Shown: piece by piece, positions 41,401 to 53,100 of the stretch | How the letters are laid out: each line of letters begins with the position of its first letter | Numbering within the stretch: the stretch's first letter is position 1 | DNA from: Sceloporus undulatus | Lineage: Eukaryota; Chordata; Lepidosauria; Squamata; Phrynosomatidae | DNA length: 64,000 nt | Assembly: GCF_019175285.1 (NCBI RefSeq) | Contig: NC_056527.1 | Span: 119,686,339 to 119,750,338 of the forward strand | Direction: 5' to 3' | The notes under the pieces: model-generated | Databases searched by the model: none | Seen by the model: the letters and a program-made list of their open reading frames with translations, nothing else | Told to the model about the DNA's origin: nothing | Translations under genes and position numbers: made by a program

Positions 41401-41609
41401 AGGAGTCGAAGGCTTTCATGGCCGGCATCCATGGTTTTTTGTGGGTTTTTTGGGCTATGTGGCCATGTTCTAGAAGAATTTCTTCCTGACGTTTCGCCAG
41501 CATCTATGGCTGGCATCTTCAGAGGTGCCAGCCACAGATGCTGGTGAAACGTCAGGAAGAAACTCTTCCAGAACATGACCACATAGCCCGAAAAACCCAC
41601 AAAAAACAG
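41401..41609. mobile_element. Penelope-like inverted element with hammerhead-like cores
   Basis: Two arms in inverted orientation share GGGCTATGTGGCCATGTTCT / AGAACATGACCACATAGCCC, TTTCTTCCTGACGTTTCGCC / CTGACGTTTC and CCAGCATCTATGGCTGGC / GCCAGCCACAGATGCTGG. The minus arm (41522-41488) reads CTGAAGAT, a 6-bp stem GCCAGC/GCTGGC, then GAAACGTC. This matches the core layout of minimal hammerhead ribozymes found in Penelope-like elements, apart from one extra U. Confidence 0.55.
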
Positions 41610-42061
41610 TGGGAAGGAGCCTCTGGTCTCTCCTGCTGAGGGCATCCCACGGGTGCCCAATTCTCCATGGAAACACTCAAGTCATGGGATGAAGGATGTG
41701 GGGCGGAGGAGGAGGAAATGGCAGCCAGGTCTCCCCCGAGGCCCACCTGTGACGCTGACCACAGCCCTGCGCTGGCCTTGCTGAAGTGGCACCTTGTGTG
41801 GCCATGATGAAACGTGGAAGTGTGAGAGGGATGCTTGTGAGGCGGAGGCTGGAGCTCAACGGCTCCTCTTCCATTATTTGCACTTTTTCACCACAACTGT
41901 GCAAAATGATGCTTCTCAGTGACTCCAGTGCAGGGCTCCACATGCCATTTGTGCCCAGTTGTGGTGAGTTGGCAGGAAGAGACTTGGGGCCTGATTTCTT
42001 AAACTTCGGAACCCAAGGAGAGAGGATTAAATGGGTCGCTCACAATTAATGCTTAGAGTTT

Positions 42062-42084
42062 GACTTGTGTGTGTGTGTGTGTGT
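42062..42084. repeat. TG microsatellite
   Basis: Eleven or so consecutive TG units. Confidence 0.85.
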
Positions 42085-42679
42085 CATGGCAAGAGGTCAG
42101 GAAATGGTTTCCCACCCATGTCTCCCTCTCTGCCCCACATCTTCTTTGTTGGTTCCTCCTTCCCTTTCCCTTTCCCTTTCTCTCTCTCTCTTTCTCACCT
42201 TCTCAAGGGAGGTGCCCAGCCAAGGCTCAAGACTTTTCCTGCAAATATTTGCCCAAGTCCCTTTGTCAGAGTTATTTACGCTGGGCGGGTTAAGTGCCAC
42301 TCTGGGCACATGTCCTTCAGGAAAACCTTACTGAGCCCCTCCCCTGCCCCCAGTGGGGTCCCTTGTGACCCCCTCTGGCCACTGACCCACCACCCGGGGC
42401 CCAGATGCCCCCCCACCTCCCAGGCCCCTGCCCTTCGAGGGGCCAACTGCCCCCCCTTCCGCTGCATCACTTCGAGGGCTGGGATGCCCAGGCTGGGCAC
42501 CTCCTCCTCTTCCTCCTCCTCCTCCTCCTCCCTCCAGAAATCTCCTGGAGCTCCAGGTGCCAATCCTGCCTGGGTGCTGAGCTGAAGCAGCAGCACCAGC
42601 ATTGCCGGCTCTCGCTCGTTGGTGGGAACCCATTGCAGACGTCTCTGCCCTCCTGCCCATGAGCCCCAATGACAGGAGG

Positions 42680-42740
42680 ATGGGGGTGACCCACCTGGCC
42701 TGCTGGCTCTGTGTGAATCTGGTCCTGGCCTCCATGCAAG
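42680..42740 (+). CDS. Candidate signal-peptide exon of the mucin gene
   Basis: An ATG opens MGVTHLACWLCVNLVLASMQ and the exon ends in a consensus donor CAAG/GTAAGT in phase 1. The peptide has a hydrophobic core and small residues at a plausible cleavage point (LAS-MQ). It lies 7.4 kb upstream of the mucin repeat exon on the same strand, with no other gene between. A possible next exon begins at 44370 after CCCCACAG; in phase 1 it would read AHSQSLEVQNVPPEVW. Linkage to the mucin is inferred from position and phase only. Confidence 0.42.
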
Positions 42741-42854
42741 GTAAGTCTTTTGCCCCATAACAGGGAGCGAGGTGTACCCCAGGCACTGTGCGGCCTAGGC
42801 AACCGACCACTGATGGAGCCACAGAAAGGCAAGCAAACACACCTACCCCCACTT

Positions 42855-43262
42855 GAAACAATACTGAATCCAGTTCTGGGCCCCACAATTCAAAAAGGAT
42901 GTTGAGAAGTTGGAGCATGTCCAGAGGAGGGGCACCAAAATGGTGAGGGGTCTGGAAACCATGAAGCCTTATGAGGAGAAACTTAGGGAACTGGGCACGG
43001 CTCCAGAGAACACGACCCGGAACAATGGATGTAAGCTCCAGGAAAAGAGATTCCACCTAAACATTAGGAGGAACGTTCTGACAGTCAGAGCAGTTTAACA
43101 GTGGAATACACTCCCTCAATGGAGAGTGATGGAGTCTTTTTCTTTGGAGGTCTTTAATCAGAGGCTGGATGCCCATTGCTCAAAATAGGGGTGCTTTGAT
43201 TGATAGTTCTTGCATGGCAGAATGGGGTTCCTTGTGGTCTCTTCCAACTCTTTTATTATTCT
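42855..43262 (+). mobile_element. CR1 LINE 3'-end fragment
   Basis: It reads [35 protein letters not shown], then NNGCKLQEKRFHLNIRRNVL and the 3' tail to TCTTCCAACTC. It is 5'-truncated and broken, in plus orientation. Confidence 0.85.
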
Positions 43263-43264
43263 AA

Positions 43265-46200
43265 CCCACCACAGCCGCGCTGTAGGCCTAGACATCCTTC
43301 TGAGCCAGGGTCAGTGAATCACTCTCCCAAGGGATAGTGGCTCAGGCCTTCTAGGCTCCAGGAGTTGTGGCCCTGTCAGGGGTGTGTGGGGCAGAGGAGG
43401 GGCATCAGTGGGCAGCCTTGTCTTCCACTTCGCTTGCCAGAACTGGTCTTACTGGGCAGGGCCTCTGGAGAGGGAGACCAAGATGCTCTCAAATCCCCCA
43501 AATTCCTTCCCAAATGGCAACCCTGGCCAGGGAAACCCATTGGTGGTGGCTGCTGGTCCCACCTGACAATGCAGACCCAGATAGAGCAATAGCCTATTGC
43601 ACCATCTCACCTGGAAGACGCCAGCTTCCTTTGAGTGCTCAGTGGGATCAGGCCCAGAGGGAGGATGGGGGTCCCCAGAGTCCAGTCCTGGGTTTCCCCA
43701 AATACTTCAAGTGGTCTTACTGGGTGTTGATGGGAATGGGCCCTACTTACCTTTTTGCCGAACTCAGAGTGTTTATTGGGGGAGGCCCCATTGCCCAGAG
43801 CCCAGTCTGGGTGGCAAAGGCTGGCCACCGTGGGACCTTGGGCAGTCTCTGCCAGCCAGAGCAGGCACAACTGGGCGGGATGGGTCAGCAGCCTGGACCA
43901 GCATGAGGGCATCTCTTGTGCTTCCAAGCTAGGGAGGGGTCCAAGGCCAGCCCCCCCCCCATAACCTTAGGGGGACTGGGACACACCTCAGTTTGGGAGC
44001 CGAATGGGGGTGGGGTGGGGGTGGCCTTTGGAGAGGAGGCTGGGCATTGGAGAGCCAAGGCTGCTGCCAGTTGAAATTGCCCCCTTGGGGGTCTCTGGGC
44101 CCTCATAAGGGACAGCTTCCTCATTGCTGAAGATGGCAGAGCCTGGAGGCACCATGTTTTGGAGGCAGGAGGGACGAAGAGACAGAGGGGGTTGGACTGG
44201 ATGGCCCTTGCAGTTTCTTCCAACTCGGGTATGATTCTATGATTCCTCTGGACTGCCAGGGTGGTGCCATTATTTATCTGCTGCAAGGGTGAGGGATCTC
44301 AGGTCCCGGAAGCCAAATCTGGTTCTCCTGGGCTCCCCCAGCCCGAGGCCCTGTTCCCTTTCCCCACAGCTCACAGCCAGAGCCTAGAAGTCCAAAATGT
44401 CCCTCCGGAAGTGTGGGTCAGAGATAAAACAGGCTGGGATTCTGACTGTGCCCCCTTACCTTTGGCTCCACATAGTCCATGATGGAACACCACCACCACC
44501 ACTCCACATCTCCCCCAGGAAGAATGGGCTTGCAGTTGAATTGGGCCCTTTGGCTGAAAGAGACTGAAGAATGTCTACTTGGTTCGCTCGCTACCCTTTT
44601 GCTACTTGGAATGGTTCCTGAAAAGGCGCCATTAGGAGGTGCAGGGAGTGGGGACCACACCTGGTGACACCATCGGAAGGGGCGACACCCGCTGAGGTGG
44701 TCACTCACTGTCCATCTCGAGAGGCACCGGCCTCTGGTCAGGACACCTCTACCACCTGTCCACTGCAGCCACTGGCATCCCCTTCTGGGTTTAGTGGGGC
44801 TGCTGGCCAGGCCCAGAAACAGAGGCAGTGTCTGTGGCCATGGTGGCCAGGGACTGCTCCCTTTCCCCAGAAGGATGCGCAGGGCAGGGCTGGGCAGGGA
44901 GCAGGAGGGGAGGGCGAGTGTGCTAGGCATCTGGGGCAGGATGGGGAGGGGCTGAGGCAGACTGGAGGTTCTAGTAGTGAAACCACCTGATGGGGGGAAC
45001 TACCCATTGGGAGTGGGGGGCTCAGCACCTGGCACTGCCTGCTGTGGGGGCAATTTGGGGCATCAGAGCAGATGAAGCTGCTGCAAGAGCAATGGTGATG
45101 GCATCCCTCTCCTCCCCCACCCCTCCTCTATGCCCCTCCCCCTTCTGCATGGGGGGGGGGGTCTGTTTTGGGGGCCCTTCCCTCGTCTTTCCTCCAAAGT
45201 CAGTGGGAGTCAACCAGGGCTGGATCCCCTCTCTGCCAGCAGCTCCCGTTCAGATCAGCTGTGGGGTGGCTGGCTGGCTGGCTGCCTAGGGGGATGCCAT
45301 GGGTTGCCTACTGCGTTGGGTTGACCCCAACCCTATTGATGCCACAGGTTTCCTGTTTAGATGGGAGCCCCCTCCCCGGATGAAAATGTCACAGAAAGTC
45401 ATGACTAATGCAATACGTCACTTGACAACTCTCCCTGCGAGAGGCAAGCAAACAATTGCAATGAGTCACGGCCATTAACTCCTTTTGTTGTTTTTAAAAT
45501 ACATCATGACTAGCAGTAATAATGACTTTTTAAAAGCATCTTTTCCAAGGCCTGGAGAGCCATGAAGTGGTCACAAGGACAGAGTTTCCCAGAGCACACG
45601 CAGAGCTCCATCGCTTCCCCTCTGGGTGCCCCAAAGTGTGTCCTAAGGACACAAAAGGTGTCCTGAAGATGGGGATCCCAAAGGGCTCCCAGCACCCTCA
45701 AAGGAGACTCCCAGAGCCAAGCACCACAAAGTGGGGAATGACGGGCCCCCGACTTTGCACACATCTGCAGGCCTTTGGGCTCTGGACCGCCAGGCGGCCG
45801 TAGGTAGCCCTCCTGGACACTGCTGGCCAAAGGGGCTCCGTCCTCTCGGCCTCTTCCTTGCCTCTCCTGAGTCTGCCTCAGTCTGCTTCAGCACCACTGA
45901 GGGTTGTGGGTGTTGTGGGTGTTGCAGGGTGTTATTTAGCACTGTAGGGTGTCCTGTTGTTTTCCATTCTCTCTCTCACTCACAGATGTAGATATGTGTT
46001 TTTCTCAGTCCTGAGGGCATTTCGGCCTGCCCTCTTTGGTTTCCCTCTTGGTTTCCCACCTTTTTGCCAGGTGCGGAAGGTCTGCGGTGTTCACTGAAGG
46101 GCCCCATAAAAGGAGTTGCGCATGTGGTCCAATTGTTCCCATGAGTGCACATTCAGCTGTGCATTGGGATGTTGCATTCCCATGTGCCTTCCTTTGTGTA

Positions 46201-49085
46201 AAATTTGCCATTCTGCATCAGGATTGCGTAGCACAATCAACATGGAACTCCAATTCACAGATCTCCATGCAATGCACTAATCTTCTCAGCTTTGTGTGAG
46301 TGGCATCTCCACCCGGCAGATAAAGAGCTTCTGGGGAAATGTGCTTCCAGCTGAAAAAGACTCTCGGTGGGGGGGGGGGGAGCATGGACTCATCCTGGCA
46401 TGCTTGACATCCCTCCCCTGGCAACTGCTGGGACCCTCATTTTGGCCCTTGCCAGTGCCATGCCCCCCTCTGCTTCTGCTCAGGCGGATTACTTGGGGGC
46501 AGAGAGAGCAGCCAAAGGAGGCTCAAGCCCAGGACCCCCCCCCCCCCCTCCCATTCACCCCTTCCCCCCGGCCCCCCCCCCCCCCCCCCCCCATTCCCAG
46601 CAATGCTTGCCTGGAACAGAGAAGGCTATGTTCGTAATAAAGAGCAAGAGACACGCACTGTCACCTACAACGCTTCCCTCCATTCTGGGGCTGTGGCTTT
46701 AGTGGAGGGCACAGCATACACCCAAAAAGTCCTTTTGGCCCTGTTGCCTACCCCCACAGCTCCATGAAAGGGAACAGAGAATGTTTGTGGGGGCAATGGA
46801 GGACCCCCAACCCTTTCCTGGTTGGGGTAAAATAACCTGTTGAGGAGAGAGCCATAAGGTGGCCCTGACGGAAGTGGACAGGAGAAGGGAACCAGAGAAG
46901 AACCCACCCCTGTGTCAATGGCCTGTGTGTGTGTTTGTTTGTGTGTTTTGTGGCGTCAGTCTGCACAGATTTTTTGAGCTGCAAGCTGATTGCACTCCGC
47001 CTTTTCCCTAATGCACAGAGCCCCAGACCCCTCTCCAGTCCATCTTTAATCAGCCCAAACAGTCCGGGGTGCGGGGGGGGGGAAAAAAGGAAGTTTTCGT
47101 GCGAACGTCCATAAAATCAAACTTGCACAATTGCACATATGCTGCAGGAGGTATTTTCTTCCTTCAAAACTGTGTTCTTTTGTGTTCCGCACTGTAGATA
47201 AGTCCTTAATCCTCTTCATTTCTGAAAACGAGACCAGAGCGGCAAGTGAACATTGTTGAGGGGGGGGCTGTTAAAATCTCCTTCTCTCTCTCTCCTTCTC
47301 TCTTTCTCTCCCTCACTTTCCTCGTTCTCGCTCTTTCTTTTCCGCTTGTCAGCCCCCAATTGCTATTGGCAATCTGATGTGGTAAAAACTGGGTTTAGAG
47401 CTGCATGCGTTCAAAGGGATGTTTTGATACCATTACAAAACAGAATACAGAAAGAGCAAACTGCATTTGCAGACAGAAGGCCAAACCCCAACATGGCCTC
47501 ACCAGCCTGGCGCAAGTTTCCCACTGTAAACCAGACCATGGTGCAACCCTTGCGCATCCATCCCAAACATAGAACAATGTAATGAAAAAACATGGAGGCA
47601 CGTGCTCCTGCATCACCTACTGCACAACTAACGATGCACAATGCACATAGGCGGTGTGCCCATGGACACTGCACCACCACATGGCACAGTGTGCCTGTGT
47701 GCTCCTGCCACAGTCGGCAAGGGTTTTTCCGCATGGCAGAATTCCTACCACTCAACCCACTCACCCTGACCTTTGCCAGGTCCCATTCTAATGTTGCCCA
47801 GAAAACAATTGCTTTCCGTGCGCACTGCAAACACTGAAACGCCGCCCCCTAGATCACCCACGGGAGTCTGACCACTGCTGCCTGCTCCGCCCGTGTCAAA
47901 AATCCTTCCATGGAAATCCTTCGTGTTTCTAAATTTGCCACAAAATCAGATCGGGATGATATAAATCCATGCCAAGTCTGAGACACTAAGCCTGAATAAT
48001 TATCTGCTGGAGAACAGCCGTTCCCTGATCGAATTTAACAGCCAGCTCTTCCCCGATCCTGGGCAGCAATGAACTCATGACAAGCTTTGAAAGCCGGACC
48101 TGAGTTAAAATGGAACTGCTCTCCTTTAATGAATGCGATTAAGCAGAAGCCTAAAAAGTGAGCTGTGCATGCTCTCCAGAACAGCGCTGCCTTGCCTTTC
48201 CAAAGGCATGCCATGTCCTGTCTCTGTGGTGAGAACCTGAGCATTTGTGCAGGAAGCGTTCAGGAGGAACTGCCGCCTCTGTGCAACAGAAAAACCCTCC
48301 TCAAAAGAGGAGGAACAGGGCGACCCTGAAACGCAAGGTTTTACGAAGCAGCCTCCCAAATGTGCCACTTCCCTGAGGCTCCAGCTGGTTTCTCATGGAA
48401 GCTGGGTGACCCTTGGCCAAGGAGGGATGGGGGCTCACCTTTGCTTAGGGGGCCTCCATCATCTCATGTGTGGACCTGGGCACCCTTTGCAGGATACTCG
48501 ACACACAGCAGTGTACGCAGGGTCCCTATCACTCTCCCTTCCTTCTACAACGCTCCCTTTTTGTCATCTGCTTTGTCAGAACAGGTCGGAGCGCGCATCA
48601 CGCATGTCCCGCCTCGCAGGGACCAAGGCGATGAACTGAGACAAGTGGGTGTTTTCGGCGTACGGTGAGAGGAACAGGGACCCTCTTGGAGAAGGAGGAC
48701 TGTGCTTCTGCTTCTGGCAAAAGTAGAAAGCAGCGGAAAAGAGGATGGGCTCCGTCCTGGCAAAGGCCGCCATGTTGTGTTGGAGGCATCGCTTCTATGT
48801 CTGGAAAGCGGGGGGGGGATGGCTTTGCGCCCTTATACCCTTCTCTCCAACCACTGGCCCCACCAGTTCTCAGCCCTGGTTGTTACGTTGATTGATAAGA
48901 TATGACATAGACTAAAAGTCAAAGAACTGTTTTGAGAGGAATGACTGTTTATCAGCTGCTTTAGAAAGGAAGTTTTGCCAGGTTCTTGCAGCAGAATGTA
49001 TAGTCCTGCCGCTTCGCTGGAAAGCGCATAGAGCTTAGTAAGGCTAGAAGCATAGAAACCATATCAGAATGCCCATTAGTAGTGC
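43265..49085. other. Spacer/intron upstream of the mucin repeat exon
   Basis: No gene was recognised. A CR1 3' remnant lies at about 44185-44245 (GGTTGGACTGGATGGCCCTT). A 21-C run is at 46572-46592. A stretch on the minus strand (47410-48370) has long degenerate open frames that may be an old LINE (see findings). Confidence 0.5.
47411..47830 (-). mobile_element. Possible old retroelement fragment with a zinc-binding-like motif
   Basis: A 139-codon open frame contains CRLWQEHTGTLCHVVVQCPW, which resembles the zf-RVT domain found after reverse transcriptases in some LINEs (C-x2-C ... H-x3-4-C). One cysteine is replaced by Trp. The surrounding frames are degenerate. The family is unknown; this is a tentative call. 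Confidence 0.3.
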
Positions 49086-49089
49086 GAGA

Positions 49090-49600
49090 ACGAGACACGC
49101 CCAAAATGGCCTTATCTGATCCAGTTCCAACCCCTTATTCTGCCATGCAGGAACTCCCTCAAAGCACCCCATTGACAGATGCCATCCAGCCTCTGCTTAA
49201 AGACAGCCTCCAAGGAGGGAGACCCACCACATCTCAGGAAGGAGTTTGTTTCCACTGTCGAACAGCCCTACTCTCAGAAGTCCTCCAAATGTCCTCTCTC
49301 TCTTCCTGTAGTTGCATCATTGCTCTAGTGTCCGATTCTCTGGAGCACAGCAGAAAACAAGCTTGCTCCCTCCTCAATAGAGACATCCCTTCAAGTATGT
49401 TAACAACAGGCTGATTATTGAGATCATATCCCACCTCTTAACACTCTTCTCATTCTAGAGGCTAAACATCCCCAGCTCCCTCAGTCGTTCCTCATAGGGC
49501 TCCATGCTTTCCAGACCCTTCACCATTTTAGTCCCCCTCCTTTGGACACATGGCTCCAGTTTCTCAAAGTCCTTTCTTAATTGAGGTGCTCTGGTGCAAT
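49090..49600 (-). mobile_element. CR1 LINE 3'-end fragment
   Basis: It reads, as reverse complement, the CR1 C-terminal region ([29 protein letters not shown]) and the 3' tail, ending near 49100 with CCAGTTCCAACCCC. It is 5'-truncated. Confidence 0.85.
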
Positions 49601-49973
49601 GTATAGTGACCCACCTTCTTTGCTGGTTTAAGTTCCTGTAGTCAATGGCAGTCTGAAAGAGACACAACGTTGTTGGTCTCAGTGCTGCATGGAGTTTGAG
49701 GCATACAATGGGGGTTTGGGGACGTATCCCCCGCGGATAAAGGGGGCACTATTGCCATGCCAGCCAATTCTCCTTCTCTGTTGGAGTGCTGGTGCTCAGG
49801 GCCATTACTAGGCAGTTTGGGGGGGGGGATTTGGGTCTGGACTGTGCCAAGGAACACATCCAAAATAGGGTCCACCCCCCGCGCCCCAAACATCTGGGCA
49901 AAAGAGGGGCTGACATCGGCTGCACCCCTTTAAAACACTGAAGAGATGCAGAGAGTGGGGCCAGGCTCAGATT

Positions 49974-50010
49974 ATTATATTATTATTATTATTATTTATT
50001 ATTATTATTT
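49974..50010. repeat. TTA microsatellite
   Basis: A run of ATT/TTA triplets just before the mucin exon. Confidence 0.85.
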
Positions 50011-50149
50011 GAAATTTTATTTTTTAAAAACCAATCCAGCCCTTTTTTACCAAATGTTCACCTTCATCCCAGAATCTAAAACATGCGCCGCGGAAATACT
50101 CCTGAGCTTACACACACGACGCCAGGCTGTCAGGGTGCACTTTTAATTC

Positions 50150-53100
50150 CATTCTCTACTTCCCCCCAGGTAAACCCACTCTTTCTACTTCCATGAGCAA
50201 ACCTCATTCTCACTACTTCCCACCGGAGACACCACTCCTCCTCCTACTTCCACCATGGAGGAAACTACAACACGGAGCAAAACATCGTTCCTACTTCCTC
50301 CCCACCGGAGACACCCACTCCTCCTATTTCCACCATGGAGGAAACTACAACACGGAGCAAACATCGTTCTCTACTTCCCCACCGGAGACACCCACTCCTC
50401 CTATTCCACCATGGAGGAAAACTACAACACGGAGCAAACATCGTTCTCTACTCCCCACGGAGACACCCACTCCTCCTGTTCCACCATGGAGGAAACTACA
50501 AACACGGAGCCACATGCGTTCTCTACTTCCCACCGAAGACACCCACTCCTCCTATTTCCACCATGGAGGAAACTACAAACACGGAGCAAACTCGTTCCCT
50601 ACTTCCCCACCGGAGACCACCCACTCCTTCTACTTCCACCATGGAGGAAACTACAAACACGGAGCAAACATCGTTCTTTACTTCCCCCACCGGAGACACC
50701 CACTCCTTCTACTTCCATGAAGCAAACATCGTTCTCTACTTCCCCACCGGAGACACCACTCCTCCCACTCCACCATGGAGGAAATTACAAACACGGAGCA
50801 AACATCGTTCTCTACTTCCCCACGGAGACACCCACTCCTTCTACTTCCACGTGGAGGAAACTACAAACACGGAGCAAACATCGTTCTCTACTTCCTTACC
50901 GGAGACACCCACTCCTTCTACTTCCATGGAGCAAACATCGTTCTCTACTTCCCCCCGGAGACACCCACTCCTCCTATTTCCACCGTTGGAGGAAACTACA
51001 AACACGGAGCAAACATTGTTTCTCTACTTCCTTACCGGAGGACACCCCTCCTTTACTTCCATAGAGCAAACATCTTCTCTACTCCCCACCGGAGACACCC
51101 ACTCCCTCTAACTTCCACAATGGACTGGAAACACAACACGGAGCAAACATCGTTCTCTACTTCCCCCCGGAGACACCCACTCCTCCTACTTCCACCATGG
51201 AGGAACTCACAAAACACGGAGCAAAATCGTTCTCTACTTCCCACCGGAGAACACCCTCACTCCCTACTTCCACCATGGAGGAAACTACAAACACGGAGCA
51301 AACATCGTTCTCTACTTCCTTACCGGAGACACCCACTCCTTTACTTCCATGGAGCAAACTCGTTCTCTACTTCCCACCGGAGACCACCCACCTCCCTTTT
51401 TCCACCATGGGGAACTACCAAACACGGAGCAAACATCGTTCTTCTACTTCCCCACCGGCGACACCCACTCCTCCTACTTCCACCGTGGAGGAAACACAAC
51501 ACGGAGCAAACATCGTTCTCTACTTCCCACCGGAGCACCCACTCCCCCTACTTCCACCATGGAGGAAACTACAAACACACGGAGCAAACATCGTTCTCTA
51601 CTTCCTTACCGGAGACACCACTCCTCCACTCCATGGAGCAAACATCGTTCTCTACTTCCCCCCCGGAGACACCACTCCTCCTATTCCACCATGAGAAACT
51701 ACAAACACGGAGCAAACATCGTTCTCTACTCCCCACCGGAGACACCCACTCCTCCTACTTCCACGTGGAGGAAACTAAAACACGGAGCAAACATCGTTCT
51801 CTACTTCCCCACGGAGACACCACTCCTTCTACTCCACCATGGAGGAAACTAAATTACACGGAGCAAACATCATTCTCTCTTCCCCACTGGAGACACCCAC
51901 TCTCTTCTACTTCCACCGTGGAGGAAACTACAAACACGGAGCAACATCTTTCTCACATCCCCCACCGGAGACACCACTCTTCTACTTCCACCGTGCAGGA
52001 AACTACAAACACGGAGACAAACACCGTTCTCTACTTCCCCACTGGAGACACCCCTCCCTACTTCCACACCGTGGAGGAACTAACTACACGAGCAACATCG
52101 TTTCCTACTTCCCCACCGGAGACACCCACTCCTTCTACTTCCACCGTGGAGGTAAACTACAAACACGGCGAGCAAACATCGTTCTTACTTCCCCACCGGA
52201 GACACCCCTCCTTCTACTTCACCATGGAGGAAACTACAAACACGGAGCAAACATCGTTCTCTACATCCCCACCGGAGACACCCACTCCTTCTACTTCCAT
52301 GGAGCAAACATCGTTCTCTACTTCCCCACCGGATACAACCCACTCCTCTCACTCCATGGAGCAAAATCGTTCTTTACTTCCCCACCGGAGACACCCACTC
52401 CTCCTACTTCCCAAACCAGGGAAAACTACATACAAGGAGCAAAACATCGTTCTCTTACATCCCCACCGGAGACATCCACTCCTTCAACTTCCACCACCGT
52501 GGAGGAAACTACAAACCGAGCAAACATCGTTCTCTACTTCCCCACCGGAGACACCCACTCCTCCTCTTTCCACCATGGAGGAAAACTCAAACACGGAGCA
52601 AACATCGTCTCTAACATCCCCACCGGAGACACCCACCGCCTTTACTCTCCATGGAGCAAACACGTTCTCACTTCCCCACCGGAGACACCCACTCCCTTAC
52701 TTCCACCATGGAGGATAACTAAAACACGAGGCAACATCGTTCTATTATTTCCCACTGAGCACCCACACCTTCTACTTCCACCATGGAGGAACTACAAACA
52801 CGGAGCAAACATTGTTTTCTCATCCCCACCGGGGAGACAACGACGCCCTCTACTTCCATGGAGCAAACTCATTCTCTACTTCCCACCGGAGACACCACTC
52901 CTCTACTTCATGGAGCAAACATCGTTCTCATACTTCCCCACCGGAGACACCCACTCCTTCTACTTCCACCGTGGAGGAAACTACAACACGGAGCAAACAT
53001 CGTTCTCTACATCCCCACCGGAGACACCACTCCTTCTACTTCCATGGAGCAAACATCGTTTTCTACTTCCCCACGGGAGACACCCATCCTCCTACTTCCA

